8,335 nucleotides of DNA from Porticoccaceae bacterium (GTDB lineage: Bacteria; Pseudomonadota; Gammaproteobacteria; Pseudomonadales; Porticoccaceae). The position numbers were made by a program, and so were the translations under genes. The stretch spans positions 1 to 8,335 of the forward strand of contig JAHRWI010000289.1 in NCBI GenBank assembly GCA_019090225.1, in the 5' to 3' direction. Of the stretch, positions 1-6,524 are shown piece after piece (within the stretch, counting starts at the first letter, position 1; each line of letters opens with the position of its first letter). The notes beneath the pieces are model-generated. The model made no database searches and was not told the origin of the DNA. It was given only the letters and a program-made list of their open reading frames with translations.

Positions 1-39
1 AAGCAGTTACTGATTCAAACATTGAATATTGGGCGATAG
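1..39 (+). CDS. flgC: FlgC, proximal rod protein, C-terminal end only (partial)
   Basis: Reading from base 1, the frame gives KQLLIQTLNIGR followed by a TAG stop at 37-39. This resembles the usual FlgC C-terminus, which ends in a leucine-rich helix and a Thr-Leu-x-(Ile/Leu)-Gly segment. FlgC is a rod subunit between the basal body and the distal rod, and flgC normally lies directly before flgD. Only 12 residues are visible, so the call rests mainly on gene order plus this tail. It could in principle be another rod-type protein, but that is unlikely in this position. Confidence 0.75.
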   Translation, partial: KQLLIQTLNIGR

Positions 40-43
40 GAGG
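38..43 (+). promoter_or_regulatory. Ribosome binding site of flgD overlapping the flgC stop
   Basis: A full AGGAGG lies at 38-43 and shares its first two bases with the TAG stop of flgC. It sits 7 nt before the flgD ATG. This is the strongest Shine-Dalgarno in the window, and ribosomes ending flgC would stop on it, so the two genes are probably translationally coupled (inference). Confidence 0.8.
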
Positions 44-50
44 ATTTACG

Positions 51-716
51 ATGGAAGCACAAGATGTATTAGGGCAGTTTTCTGCCACTGCCCCAAAATC
101 TGCGGCGCAAAAAGGCGATCAGTTAGGCCAGGACGATTTTATGCGGCTGTTAGTGGCCCAGTTAAAGAATCAGGACCCTACCAAGCCTATGGATAATGCT
201 GACTTCCTTACCCAGATTGCTCAGTTTGACATGGTTGAGGGTATTCAGGGTTCCCAGAAATCCCTCGATGCAATGATTGACGCGATGTTTGCTAATCGCA
301 CCTTGCAGGCAACAGGCCTGGTTGGAAAAAATGTTGTGGCGAATTCTAACGTAGCTGATTTATCCGATGGTGGTGAGATAAAGGGTGTGGTCGATTTACC
401 AGTAACGGCTTCGGGGGTGGCGGTGCAAATTACCAATGCTGTTGGTCAGGTGGTGAGCACGCTCCAGCTTGGGCCGTCTAACGCGGGTCGCCTACCGTTC
501 GCCTGGGATGGCTTCGATACGGATGGGAACCTCGCACCTGAGGGGTTATATCAGGTAACCAGTACGGCGATTATTAATGGTGCCGTAGAGGCCGTTCCGG
601 CCTACGCTGCGTCGTTTGTGCGCAGCGTTTCGGTAGCTGATGGAGGTGCGGCAGTACACCTCAATCTTGATAATGGGAGCGTTATATCTCCCGATGATGT
701 GCGCGAATTTATGTAA
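51..716 (+). CDS. flgD: FlgD, hook-capping (hook assembly scaffold) protein
   Basis: A 221-residue protein of usual FlgD size. FlgD sits at the tip of the growing hook outside the cell, guides insertion of FlgE subunits, and leaves when FlgK arrives. The N-terminal part (about residues 25-75) carries the conserved FlgD signature: LGQDDFMRLLVAQLKNQDP, then PMDNADFLTQIAQFDMVEGI. It is preceded by a flexible Ala/Gln/Lys-rich leader and has no Sec signal, as expected for export by the flagellar type III apparatus. The C-terminal half (about 88-215) fits the tudor-like/Ig-like FlgD domain, including the typical FAWDGFDTDGN loop at 150-160 followed by APEGLYQV. The ATG is fixed by the AGGAGG at 38-43. 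The gene starts 11 bp after flgC and ends 20 bp before flgE. No cysteine is present. Confidence 0.97.
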   Translation: MEAQDVLGQFSATAPKSAAQKGDQLGQDDFMRLLVAQLKNQDPTKPMDNADFLTQIAQFDMVEGIQGSQKSLDAMIDAMFANRTLQATGLVGKNVVANSNVADLSDGGEIKGVVDLPVTASGVAVQITNAVGQVVSTLQLGPSNAGRLPFAWDGFDTDGNLAPEGLYQVTSTAIINGAVEAVPAYAASFVRSVSVADGGAAVHLNLDNGSVISPDDVREFM

Positions 717-736
717 ACCAGAGGAGCAACTAGACC

Positions 737-2002
737 ATGGCATTTAATACAGCAATATCCGGAATCAAGGCGTCGACAGCCGATCTCAGCATCATCGGCA
801 ATAATGTGGCGAACAGTTCAACCACCGGATTTAAGTTATCCCGTGGTGAATTTGCTGATGTATACGCCTCGGGTCGGCTGGGGGTGGGCGGAGACGCAAT
901 CGGTAAAGGCGTCACCCTGGCTGCAGTCTCGCAAGAATTTACTCAGGGTAATATCAGTTTTACAGATAGCTCGCTTGATCTCGCGATTAATGGTTCAGGT
1001 TTTTTTATGATGAGTGACGGTGGAGCACAGGTATATACTCGTGCTGGTGACTTTTCTCTCGACCAGTCGGGTTTTGTGGTCAATAACCAGGGTTTGCAGT
1101 TGATGGCCTATCAGGCTGACGCCTCAGGAAACATAACTGGCGCTATCGACGAATTGCAGATAACCACTTCGCTGATTAACCCCTCTCCCACCACAGTGGT
1201 GGATATGTCAGTGAACCTGGATGCTCGTGAGATAGTTCCTCTCGGTGCCTGGGCCGGACCATATGATGCTTTCGCTGTGCCGCCAACCTCACCGTCCCCT
1301 GATGCGTATAACAGCACGACTTCGCTGACCATCTACGATAGCCTGGGAAACCCGCATTTGATGAGTACTTATTTCGTCAAAACGGCCACGCCTAACGAGT
1401 GGGAGGCGCATACCCTCATCGATGGTGTTACGGCCGGTGGTCCCGACACCTTAACGTTCAATACCAGCGGTCAATTTGATGGCGCCTTGTTGCCAGTACA
1501 AACCAATGTTGCTGGCTGGACGCCGTTAGACTCAACCGGCAGCGCAAATGGTGCAGCCGTTCAGGGTTTTACCACGGATTTGTCTCCATCCACGCAGTAT
1601 GGCGCTGATTTTAGCGTATTAGCCCTGGGCCAGGATGGTTTCACTACTGGCCAGCTGGGCGGCCTTGAAGTTGCGGATGATGGTACGGTATTTGCCCATT
1701 TCACAAATGGTCAGGCTCTGGCTCTCGGTCAAGTGGTCATGGTTGATTTCGCTAACTCCCAGGGCCTACAGCCATTGGGCAATACTGCCTGGGGCGAAAC
1801 ATTTAGCTCCGGTTCGCCCCTGGTAGGAGCGCCCGGCAGTGCTGGCCTGGGCGTCATACAGTCGGGGGCTCTGGAGGATTCGAATGTCGAGTTGACCGAG
1901 CAGTTAGTTAACATGATTGTCGCGCAAAGAAATTTCCAGGCCAATGCTCAGGTCATCGAGACCGAAGATGCGATTACTCAGACCGTTATTAACCTCCGTT
2001 AA
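737..2002 (+). CDS. flgE: FlgE, flagellar hook protein
   Basis: A 421-residue protein that polymerises into the hook, the flexible joint linking rod to filament; enterobacterial FlgE is about 400 residues. The N-terminus carries the axial-family signature: MAFNTAISGIKAS, GNNVANSSTTGFK (21-33) and EFADVYA (38-44). DLAINGSGFFMM (81-92) starts the conserved FlgE/F/G core. The middle (about 145-345) is the variable, surface-exposed part. The C-terminal coiled-coil region (about 379-421) has LEDSNVELTEQLVNMIVAQ and ends QTVINLR, very close to the standard FlgE end. The length and the FADVYA segment separate it from FlgF and FlgG. The ATG has AGAGGAG (720-726) ten bases upstream. No cysteine is present, so the Cys-dependent lysinoalanine crosslink known from spirochaete hooks is not possible here. 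Confidence 0.98.
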   Translation: MAFNTAISGIKASTADLSIIGNNVANSSTTGFKLSRGEFADVYASGRLGVGGDAIGKGVTLAAVSQEFTQGNISFTDSSLDLAINGSGFFMMSDGGAQVYTRAGDFSLDQSGFVVNNQGLQLMAYQADASGNITGAIDELQITTSLINPSPTTVVDMSVNLDAREIVPLGAWAGPYDAFAVPPTSPSPDAYNSTTSLTIYDSLGNPHLMSTYFVKTATPNEWEAHTLIDGVTAGGPDTLTFNTSGQFDGALLPVQTNVAGWTPLDSTGSANGAAVQGFTTDLSPSTQYGADFSVLALGQDGFTTGQLGGLEVADDGTVFAHFTNGQALALGQVVMVDFANSQGLQPLGNTAWGETFSSGSPLVGAPGSAGLGVIQSGALEDSNVELTEQLVNMIVAQRNFQANAQVIETEDAITQTVINLR

Positions 2003-2026
2003 GTTAACGGCTGACGAGGTAACTTT

Positions 2027-2767
2027 ATGGACCGTTTGTTATACGTTGCAATGAGTGGCGCTAATAAGGCAATGCTGTCACAGAGCGTCAATGCACATAA
2101 TCTTGCTAATGCTAGCACCACCGGATTCAAGGAGGATTTGGTCATGTATGGCAAGGCTGAGGTCAGTGGCCCTGGTCATGACAGCCGGGCGTTTACGCGC
2201 ATTGAGGGTATGGAGGCTGACACAGGTTTTGGCACCATCGAAACCACCGGTCGTGACCTGGATGTCGCTATTAATGGTAAAGGCTGGATGGCTGTTCAAG
2301 CTGCTGACGGTAGCGAGGCTTATTCCCGCCGTGGAGATCTGCGATTAGACGCCCTTGGGCGGCTAACTAATGGTGCTGGTTTGCCGGTGCTAGGCAACTC
2401 TGGGCCGTTGGCGGTGCCGCCCCACGCCAAGCTCGAAATTGGCAGCGACGGCACTATTTCGATCTTGCCCCTGGGTCAGAGTCCCAACGCCCTGGCGGTA
2501 GTCGATCGCATAAAACTAGTGTCACTCGACGAGACTGATTTGAGAAAGGGCCTGGATGGTGAGTTGAGACTTTCTAACGGGGAACCCGCGCTGGCCGATG
2601 CCAGCATTCGTCTCAGCAGGGGTTCTTTGGAAACGAGTAACGTCAATGCCATAGAAGCAATGGTGCGGATGATTGAGCTGGCCCGGAGCTTTGAGACCCA
2701 GGTCAAAATGATGAGTACCGCAAAAGAAAATGATCAGGCTTCTGCGCAACTTATGAAAATGTCTTAA
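2027..2767 (+). CDS. flgF: FlgF, proximal rod protein
   Basis: A 246-residue rod subunit, the usual FlgF length. It is exported by the flagellar type III system and assembles between the proximal rod and the FlgG distal rod. The start MDRLLYVAMSGA is characteristic of FlgF, followed by HNLANASTTGFK (24-35). The core motif DLDVAINGKGW (78-88) and the YSRRGDLRLDALGRL stretch (about 99-113) match the FlgE/F/G family. The C-terminal helix has LETSNVNAIEAMVRMIELA and ends in a Met/Lys-rich tail. The FlgG-specific segment after the N-terminal helix is missing, which supports FlgF rather than FlgG. GAGGT at 2016-2020 lies 6 nt before the ATG. The gene starts 24 bp after flgE and is followed by an unusually long 82-bp gap. 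Confidence 0.96.
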   Translation: MDRLLYVAMSGANKAMLSQSVNAHNLANASTTGFKEDLVMYGKAEVSGPGHDSRAFTRIEGMEADTGFGTIETTGRDLDVAINGKGWMAVQAADGSEAYSRRGDLRLDALGRLTNGAGLPVLGNSGPLAVPPHAKLEIGSDGTISILPLGQSPNALAVVDRIKLVSLDETDLRKGLDGELRLSNGEPALADASIRLSRGSLETSNVNAIEAMVRMIELARSFETQVKMMSTAKENDQASAQLMKMS

Positions 2768-2849
2768 ATGTTTGTCATTTGTGCCAGAGCTAAAATAACC
2801 AGGCAAGTATTTTTAAGTCAATGAATCAGCTAATTGAAGGTGTCAAGAT
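2768..2849 (+). other. 82-bp AT-rich flgF-flgG spacer
   Basis: This is the longest gap in the window. It is AT-rich compared with the flanking genes. I found no sigma-28 pair (TAAA with GCCGATAA) and no sigma-54 pair (TGGCAC with TTGCA). TTGTCA at 2772-2777 and TAAAAT at 2791-2796 resemble sigma-70 boxes, but only 13 bp separate them, which is too short. A TGCC/GGCA pair is too small to be a terminator and no T run follows it. From 2821 the spacer contains most of a 10-codon ORF that overlaps the flgG start (see findings). Confidence 0.6.
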
Positions 2850-3635
2850 ATGAGTGAAGCATTGCGAATAGCCCAAACGGGCCTCGATGCCCAGCAAACG
2901 AAAATGGCGACTATTGCCAATAATCTGGCCAACGCTAGCACAGCTGGATTTAAGCGCGGGAGAGTAGTTTTCGAGGACATGTTATATCAGAACTTGCGCC
3001 AGGTAGGCGCTCAATCATCTCAGGACACCGAGTTGCCATCCGGTTTAATGCTCGGCACCGGTGTGCGGGTGGTGGCGACGGAGAAGCTATTTACCCAGGG
3101 TAATATTGAGCAGACGGAAAATGTCCTGGATGTGGCGATTGAAGGTAGGGGGTTCCTGCAGGTCTTATTGCCTGACGGGAACTTGTCGTATACCAGAGAT
3201 GGTGCCATGCAGGTGGATTCGCAGGGGCAGCTGGTCACGTCCAACGGTTATGTGGTTGAACCTGCTATCACGCTACCCCAGGACGCTCTGTCAATCACAA
3301 TCGGCAGCGACGGAACAATATCGGCTTTGCTGCCCGGTAATCCCGCGCCGACCCAGCTGGGGCAATTACAATTAGCGGATTTTATTAACCCAGCGGGTCT
3401 GCAAGCCATTGGCAAAAACCTTTTTCTTGAGTCTGCGGCCAGTGGTAATCCGCAGGTTGGTAACCCAGGTCAAAATGGAGTGGGCTCTGTTTTACAGGGT
3501 TTCGTAGAGTCCTCCAATGTCAATGTTGTGGAAGAGCTGGTCGGCATGATCGAGACTCAGCGGGCTTATGAAATGAACTCAAAAGCTATATCCACCGCTG
3601 ATCAAATGCTTCAGTACATAAGCAATAACCTTTAA
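2850..3635 (+). CDS. flgG: FlgG, distal rod protein
   Basis: A 261-residue protein of standard FlgG length (about 260). It forms the distal rod that crosses the periplasm inside the P and L rings. The N-terminus has TGLDAQQTKMATIANNLAN, then STAGFKRGRVVFEDMLYQ. Residues about 46-63 (from YQNLRQ through GAQSS to ELP) are the short FlgG-specific insertion that in Salmonella is linked to the straight, stiff rod, as opposed to the curved hook. GTGVRVVATEKLFTQGNIEQ and NVLDVAIEGRGF follow, both typical of FlgG. The C-terminus has VESSNVNVVEELVGMIETQ and ends MLQYISNNL. The N-terminus MSEALRIAQ departs from the common MNPALWVSK form. GAAGGT at 2836-2841 lies 8 nt before the ATG. flgH follows after 13 bp. 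Confidence 0.98.
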   Translation: MSEALRIAQTGLDAQQTKMATIANNLANASTAGFKRGRVVFEDMLYQNLRQVGAQSSQDTELPSGLMLGTGVRVVATEKLFTQGNIEQTENVLDVAIEGRGFLQVLLPDGNLSYTRDGAMQVDSQGQLVTSNGYVVEPAITLPQDALSITIGSDGTISALLPGNPAPTQLGQLQLADFINPAGLQAIGKNLFLESAASGNPQVGNPGQNGVGSVLQGFVESSNVNVVEELVGMIETQRAYEMNSKAISTADQMLQYISNNL

Positions 3636-3648
3636 GAGCTGATTGCCG

Positions 3649-4332
3649 ATGAATATCGACAAATATCACCGCTTCGCAATTATTGTTTTTGGTGCAATGA
3701 CATTGGTTGGCTGTGTGAGCATTCCGGAAAAAAGTCAGCCGGGCTATGAAACTACACCGCCTGTCGCTATGACACCGCCTCCGATTAGTAGTGGTGCAAT
3801 TTACCAGGCTGGTTATGACCTGGTCTTGTTTGAGGATATGCGTGCGCGTCGCGTCGGGGATGTGATCCAGGTGATGTTGGCTGAACGTACGGATGCAGCT
3901 AAATCCAGTAAAACTGAAATTGATAAAGACAGCGCTAACTCTATGATCAATCCGACCCTGTTCGGAAAAGCGCGTTTATTTGCAGGCAATGGTCTGGATT
4001 TAGATATCGGCTCGGAACATGAGTTTGAAGGTGAAGGCAAAAGTAATCAAAGTAATAAACTCAGTGGCAGTATCGCCGTCACCGTCGCGGGCGTACTACC
4101 CAATGGGAATCTACTGGTGCAGGGTGAAAAATGGATTCAGATCAATCAGGGCAGCGAGTTTATTCGCTTGAAAGGCATCGTTCGCCCCGTCGATGTGTCT
4201 GCCGATAATACTGTCCTTTCGACACAGATTGCCGATGCGAAAATATCTTATGGTGCAAATGGTGCGCTTAATGAAGCCAATGTCACAGGCTGGTTAGTGC
4301 GCTTCTTTATGAGCCCATTATGGCCATTTTAA
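3649..4332 (+). CDS. flgH: FlgH, flagellar L-ring lipoprotein precursor
   Basis: FlgH forms the outer-membrane L ring, the bushing around the distal rod. The N-terminus is a lipoprotein signal: basic K5 and R8, a hydrophobic stretch, then a lipobox LVGC with the lipidated Cys22. The residue after Cys is Val rather than Asp, consistent with outer-membrane sorting. A Pro/Thr-rich linker (about 26-50) leads to the conserved core: LFEDMRARRVGDVIQVMLAE (60-79), TEIDKDS, SIAVTVAGVLPNGNLLVQGEK (about 141-161), RPVDVSADNT and the C-terminal GWLVRFFMSPLWPF. From this ATG the protein is 227 residues, normal for FlgH. A TTG two codons upstream (3643) would add only Met-Pro. The ATG is preferred because AAGAG (3634-3638) stands about 10 nt before it but only 4 nt before the TTG. 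Export is by Sec, unlike the type III-exported axial proteins around it. Confidence 0.96.
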   Translation: MNIDKYHRFAIIVFGAMTLVGCVSIPEKSQPGYETTPPVAMTPPPISSGAIYQAGYDLVLFEDMRARRVGDVIQVMLAERTDAAKSSKTEIDKDSANSMINPTLFGKARLFAGNGLDLDIGSEHEFEGEGKSNQSNKLSGSIAVTVAGVLPNGNLLVQGEKWIQINQGSEFIRLKGIVRPVDVSADNTVLSTQIADAKISYGANGALNEANVTGWLVRFFMSPLWPF

Positions 4333-4345
4333 TGTTAAGCGTATT

Positions 4346-4352
4346 AAGAGGT
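4346..4352 (+). promoter_or_regulatory. Ribosome binding site deciding the flgI start
   Basis: AAGAGGT at 4346-4352 lies 6 nt before GTG 4359. The in-frame ATGs at 4320 and 4332 lie upstream of it, and no comparable purine-rich site precedes them. This supports GTG 4359 as the flgI start. Confidence 0.75.
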
Positions 4353-4358
4353 ATACCA

Positions 4359-5489
4359 GTGAAGCATTTGTCCATCTTGCTAAGCACCATCGCCAAAACC
4401 ATCGGTGTTCTTGTTGTGCTGCTACTAGCGATGGCTGCTCAGGCGGAGCGCATCAAAGATATTGCGACCATTGCTGGCGTGAGAAGTAATCAGCTGGTTG
4501 GTTATGGTTTGGTCGTCGGCCTTGATGGCAGTGGTGACCAAACTACCCAGGCACCATTTACCGTTCAAAGTTTAAAAAGTATGTTGGCTAAACTCGGTGT
4601 GGTGGTGCCGCCAAATATCAATCCTCAGTTAAAAAATGTTGCTGCGGTGATGGTTCACGCGGAATTACCCCCGTTTGTGAAGCAGGGTCAAACTATTGAC
4701 GTGACGGTGTCGTCTATAGGCAATGCCAAAAGCTTGCGTGGGGGCGCGTTATTAATGGTGCCTCTGAAGGGGGCTGATGGTCAGACTTACGCGATAGCTC
4801 AGGGCAATCTTATTGTTGGGGGCTTTGGTGCTGAGGGCAGCGATGGCTCACGAGTAACTATCAATGTACCGAGTGCCGGGCGTGTTCCTAACGGCGCGAC
4901 GGTTGAGCGGGAAGTGGCATCGCCCTTTTCCCAGGGCGGGGACGTTGTGCTTAACCTCAACGCGGCGGATTTCACCACTGCTCAACGGCTGGCGGAAAAA
5001 ATCAATGATGTGATGGGGTCAGAGGTCGCTCTACCCATGGATGCGGCATCAATACAAGTGCGTTCGCCACATAACCCTGCCCAAAAGGTGGCTTTCGTTT
5101 CGATGCTTGAAAATATCGTTGTGGAGCCAGGAGAAGCGCCAGCACGAATTATTGTTAACGCGCGTACCGGTACCATTGTTATCGGTAGTCATGTGCGGGT
5201 AATGCCAGTGGCCGTGGCCCACGGTAACCTGGTTGTGTCGATTTCTGAGGACATTGGGGTCAGTCAGCCGGAAGCTTTTGCCCGCCGTGGTGAAACTGCG
5301 ATAGTGCCTAACTCTACTATTGAAATTAGCGAAGACAACAACCGCATGTTTTTATTTAATCCGGGCGTTAGCCTTGATGAAATTGTCAAAGCCGTTAATG
5401 AGGTGGGTGCAGCTCCGGGAGATTTGGTAGCAATTCTCGAGGCGCTACGGCAATCGGGAGCGTTGCGTGCGCAACTCACGGTTATTTAG
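4359..5489 (+). CDS. flgI: FlgI, flagellar P-ring protein precursor
   Basis: FlgI forms the periplasmic P ring, which surrounds the rod at the peptidoglycan layer. From the chosen GTG the protein is 376 residues (family about 365-370). It begins MKHLSILLS, followed by a hydrophobic core (about 14-25) and a Sec signal cleavage site AAQA|E after residue 29, giving a mature protein of about 347 residues. The mature start ERIKDIATIAGVRSNQLVGY is the classic FlgI N-terminus. Other signatures are GLVVGLDGSGDQT (50-62), SLKSMLAKLGV (71-81), DVTVSSIGNAKSLRGGALL (114-132), IVNARTGTIVIG (265-276) and the end SGALRAQLTVI. Starting at ATG 4320 or 4332 would put extra residues before the signal peptide. 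The mature protein has no cysteine, unlike enterobacterial FlgI, which has a disulfide. The gene starts 26 bp after flgH; flgJ follows after 9 bp. Confidence 0.96.
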   Translation: MKHLSILLSTIAKTIGVLVVLLLAMAAQAERIKDIATIAGVRSNQLVGYGLVVGLDGSGDQTTQAPFTVQSLKSMLAKLGVVVPPNINPQLKNVAAVMVHAELPPFVKQGQTIDVTVSSIGNAKSLRGGALLMVPLKGADGQTYAIAQGNLIVGGFGAEGSDGSRVTINVPSAGRVPNGATVEREVASPFSQGGDVVLNLNAADFTTAQRLAEKINDVMGSEVALPMDAASIQVRSPHNPAQKVAFVSMLENIVVEPGEAPARIIVNARTGTIVIGSHVRVMPVAVAHGNLVVSISEDIGVSQPEAFARRGETAIVPNSTIEISEDNNRMFLFNPGVSLDEIVKAVNEVGAAPGDLVAILEALRQSGALRAQLTVI

Positions 5490-5498
5490 GCTGGTTTG

Positions 5499-6524
5499 AT
5501 GGAGACCCAGTCCTCTTATCACGACTTTAGTGGCTTCTCCCAGCTGCGAGCTCAGGCGCGCCAGGATGCTCCGGGTGCTACCGGGGAGGTGGCGAGTCAG
5601 TTCGAGTCAATTCTGATTCAAATTATGCTCAAATCAATGCGCGATACCGTTCCGGAAGGTGGGCTCTTCGATAGCAGTCAAATGACCATGTATCAGGAAA
5701 TGTTCGATCAGCAGGTAGCCCTGGACATGTCCCATCGTGGTGGTATTGGGCTTGCCCCATTTATAGAGCAACAACTCGGTACTGGTACGCGGGTTGACCA
5801 GGGCAATAATGCCGGACTTAGCTCGGATGAAGACGGTGAAGGGGCTGATTCGATGATGGAATCAGTGATGGCCTCAATCCAGCGGCCGACACACAACCCC
5901 TTTGTATCACCTAATTTGCACGCCTTAAATACCGCACCTCGGGAGACGGGGAGTATAAATATTGATAAGCAAACGGCCATTGATTTCAGCGCCAGGCGTG
6001 TAGACACGCAGTGGCGGCCCGCTGACAAAGCGGATTTTGTCAGCGGCGTTCATGAGCATGCAGCACGGGCGGCGACTGAGCTGGGTGTCAGCAAACACCT
6101 GCTGATTGCCCAGGCGGCACTGGAGACCGGCTGGGGCCAGAAGTTGATCAAACATGGGGATGGTGCCAGCAGTTTTAACCTGTTTGGGATTAAAGCAAGC
6201 CACGATTGGCCGGGCGAAAAAGTGACCAAATTTACCCTTGAATACAAAGACGGTGTGGCAAAAAAAGAATCCGCACGGTTTAGATCTTACGCGTCAATTG
6301 GTGAATCGTTTGATGATTATGTGGCATTCCTGCGTTCCAACCCTCGCTATGCTGATGCACTTGCCAGGGCTGGTAGCGATGAGCACTACGCCCGAAGCTT
6401 GCAGGCCGCAGGCTATGCCACTGATCCCCACTATGCCAATAAAATTTTGGATATTACCCAGCAGCTAAAGTTAGAACAGACTGCGTTTGCGTTAAAGGAT
6501 TCCCATGAAACGCCGCTACTATAG
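5499..6524 (+). CDS. flgJ: FlgJ, rod-capping protein with C-terminal muramidase domain
   Basis: A 341-residue, two-domain protein. The N-terminal rod-cap part (about 28-93) has VASQFESILIQIMLKSMRD, GLFDSSQMTMYQEMFDQQVA and a GGIGLAPFIEQQL end; in the family this part scaffolds rod assembly. A polar linker (about 95-175) includes an acidic patch at SSDEDGEGADS. The C-terminal part (about 178-330) is a GH73-type glucosaminidase domain that opens a hole in peptidoglycan for the rod. It contains LLIAQAALETGWGQ with predicted catalytic Glu209, SFNLFGIKASHDW, ARFRSYASIGESFDDYV, LRSNPRYADAL and AGYATDPHYANKI. There is no Sec signal, consistent with type III export. ATG 5499 is preferred to the adjacent TTG 5496, with TTAGG (5486-5490) as the ribosome site 8 nt upstream. 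Salmonella FlgJ is 316 residues, so this linker is slightly longer. Confidence 0.97.
   Translation: METQSSYHDFSGFSQLRAQARQDAPGATGEVASQFESILIQIMLKSMRDTVPEGGLFDSSQMTMYQEMFDQQVALDMSHRGGIGLAPFIEQQLGTGTRVDQGNNAGLSSDEDGEGADSMMESVMASIQRPTHNPFVSPNLHALNTAPRETGSINIDKQTAIDFSARRVDTQWRPADKADFVSGVHEHAARAATELGVSKHLLIAQAALETGWGQKLIKHGDGASSFNLFGIKASHDWPGEKVTKFTLEYKDGVAKKESARFRSYASIGESFDDYVAFLRSNPRYADALARAGSDEHYARSLQAAGYATDPHYANKILDITQQLKLEQTAFALKDSHETPLL
6019..6046 (+). repeat. 11-bp perfect inverted repeat inside flgJ
   Basis: CCGCTGACAAA (6019-6029) is the exact reverse complement of TTTGTCAGCGG (6036-6046), with a 6-nt loop GCGGAT between them. It lies in the codons for about residues 174-183, at the join between linker and muramidase domain. 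No T run follows, so it is not a standard terminator. A stable mRNA hairpin is expected; its role is unknown and it may be chance. Confidence 0.7.

Noticed and set aside
779..799. GCCGAT/ATCGGC inverted repeat at the start of flgE
   Set aside because: Six-bp arms with a 9-nt loop are frequent by chance, and the codons encode the conserved axial-protein N-terminus.
1188..1202. 15-bp palindrome CCACCACAGTGGTGG inside flgE
   Set aside because: The arms are separated by one base and encode Pro-Thr-Thr-Val-Val in the variable hook domain. There is no supporting context for a binding site.
2522..2806. Minus-strand ORF of 94 codons across the flgF end and spacer
   Set aside because: It lies almost wholly opposite flgF, shows no recognisable protein features, and has no sign of its own start site or neighbours on that strand.
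3061..3375. 104-codon plus-strand ORF in another frame of flgG
   Set aside because: The translation is Arg/Trp/Ser-rich without family likeness and lies fully inside flgG, so it is a shadow frame.
3645..3651. GCCGATG just before flgH as a possible sigma-28 -10 box
   Set aside because: The nearest TAAG is only about 8-9 bp upstream, the wrong spacing, and the match overlaps the flgH start codon.
4201..4208. GCCGATAA, an exact sigma-28 -10 box, inside flgH
   Set aside because: No TAAA lies about 15 bp upstream (4182-4185 reads TCGC), and it is inside conserved FlgH coding sequence. A single 8-mer match is not enough.
5462..5475. GTTGCG/CGCAAC inverted repeat near the end of flgI
   Set aside because: The loop is only 2 nt, the arms are 6 bp, there is no T run, and flgJ follows after 9 bp, so a terminator is not supported.
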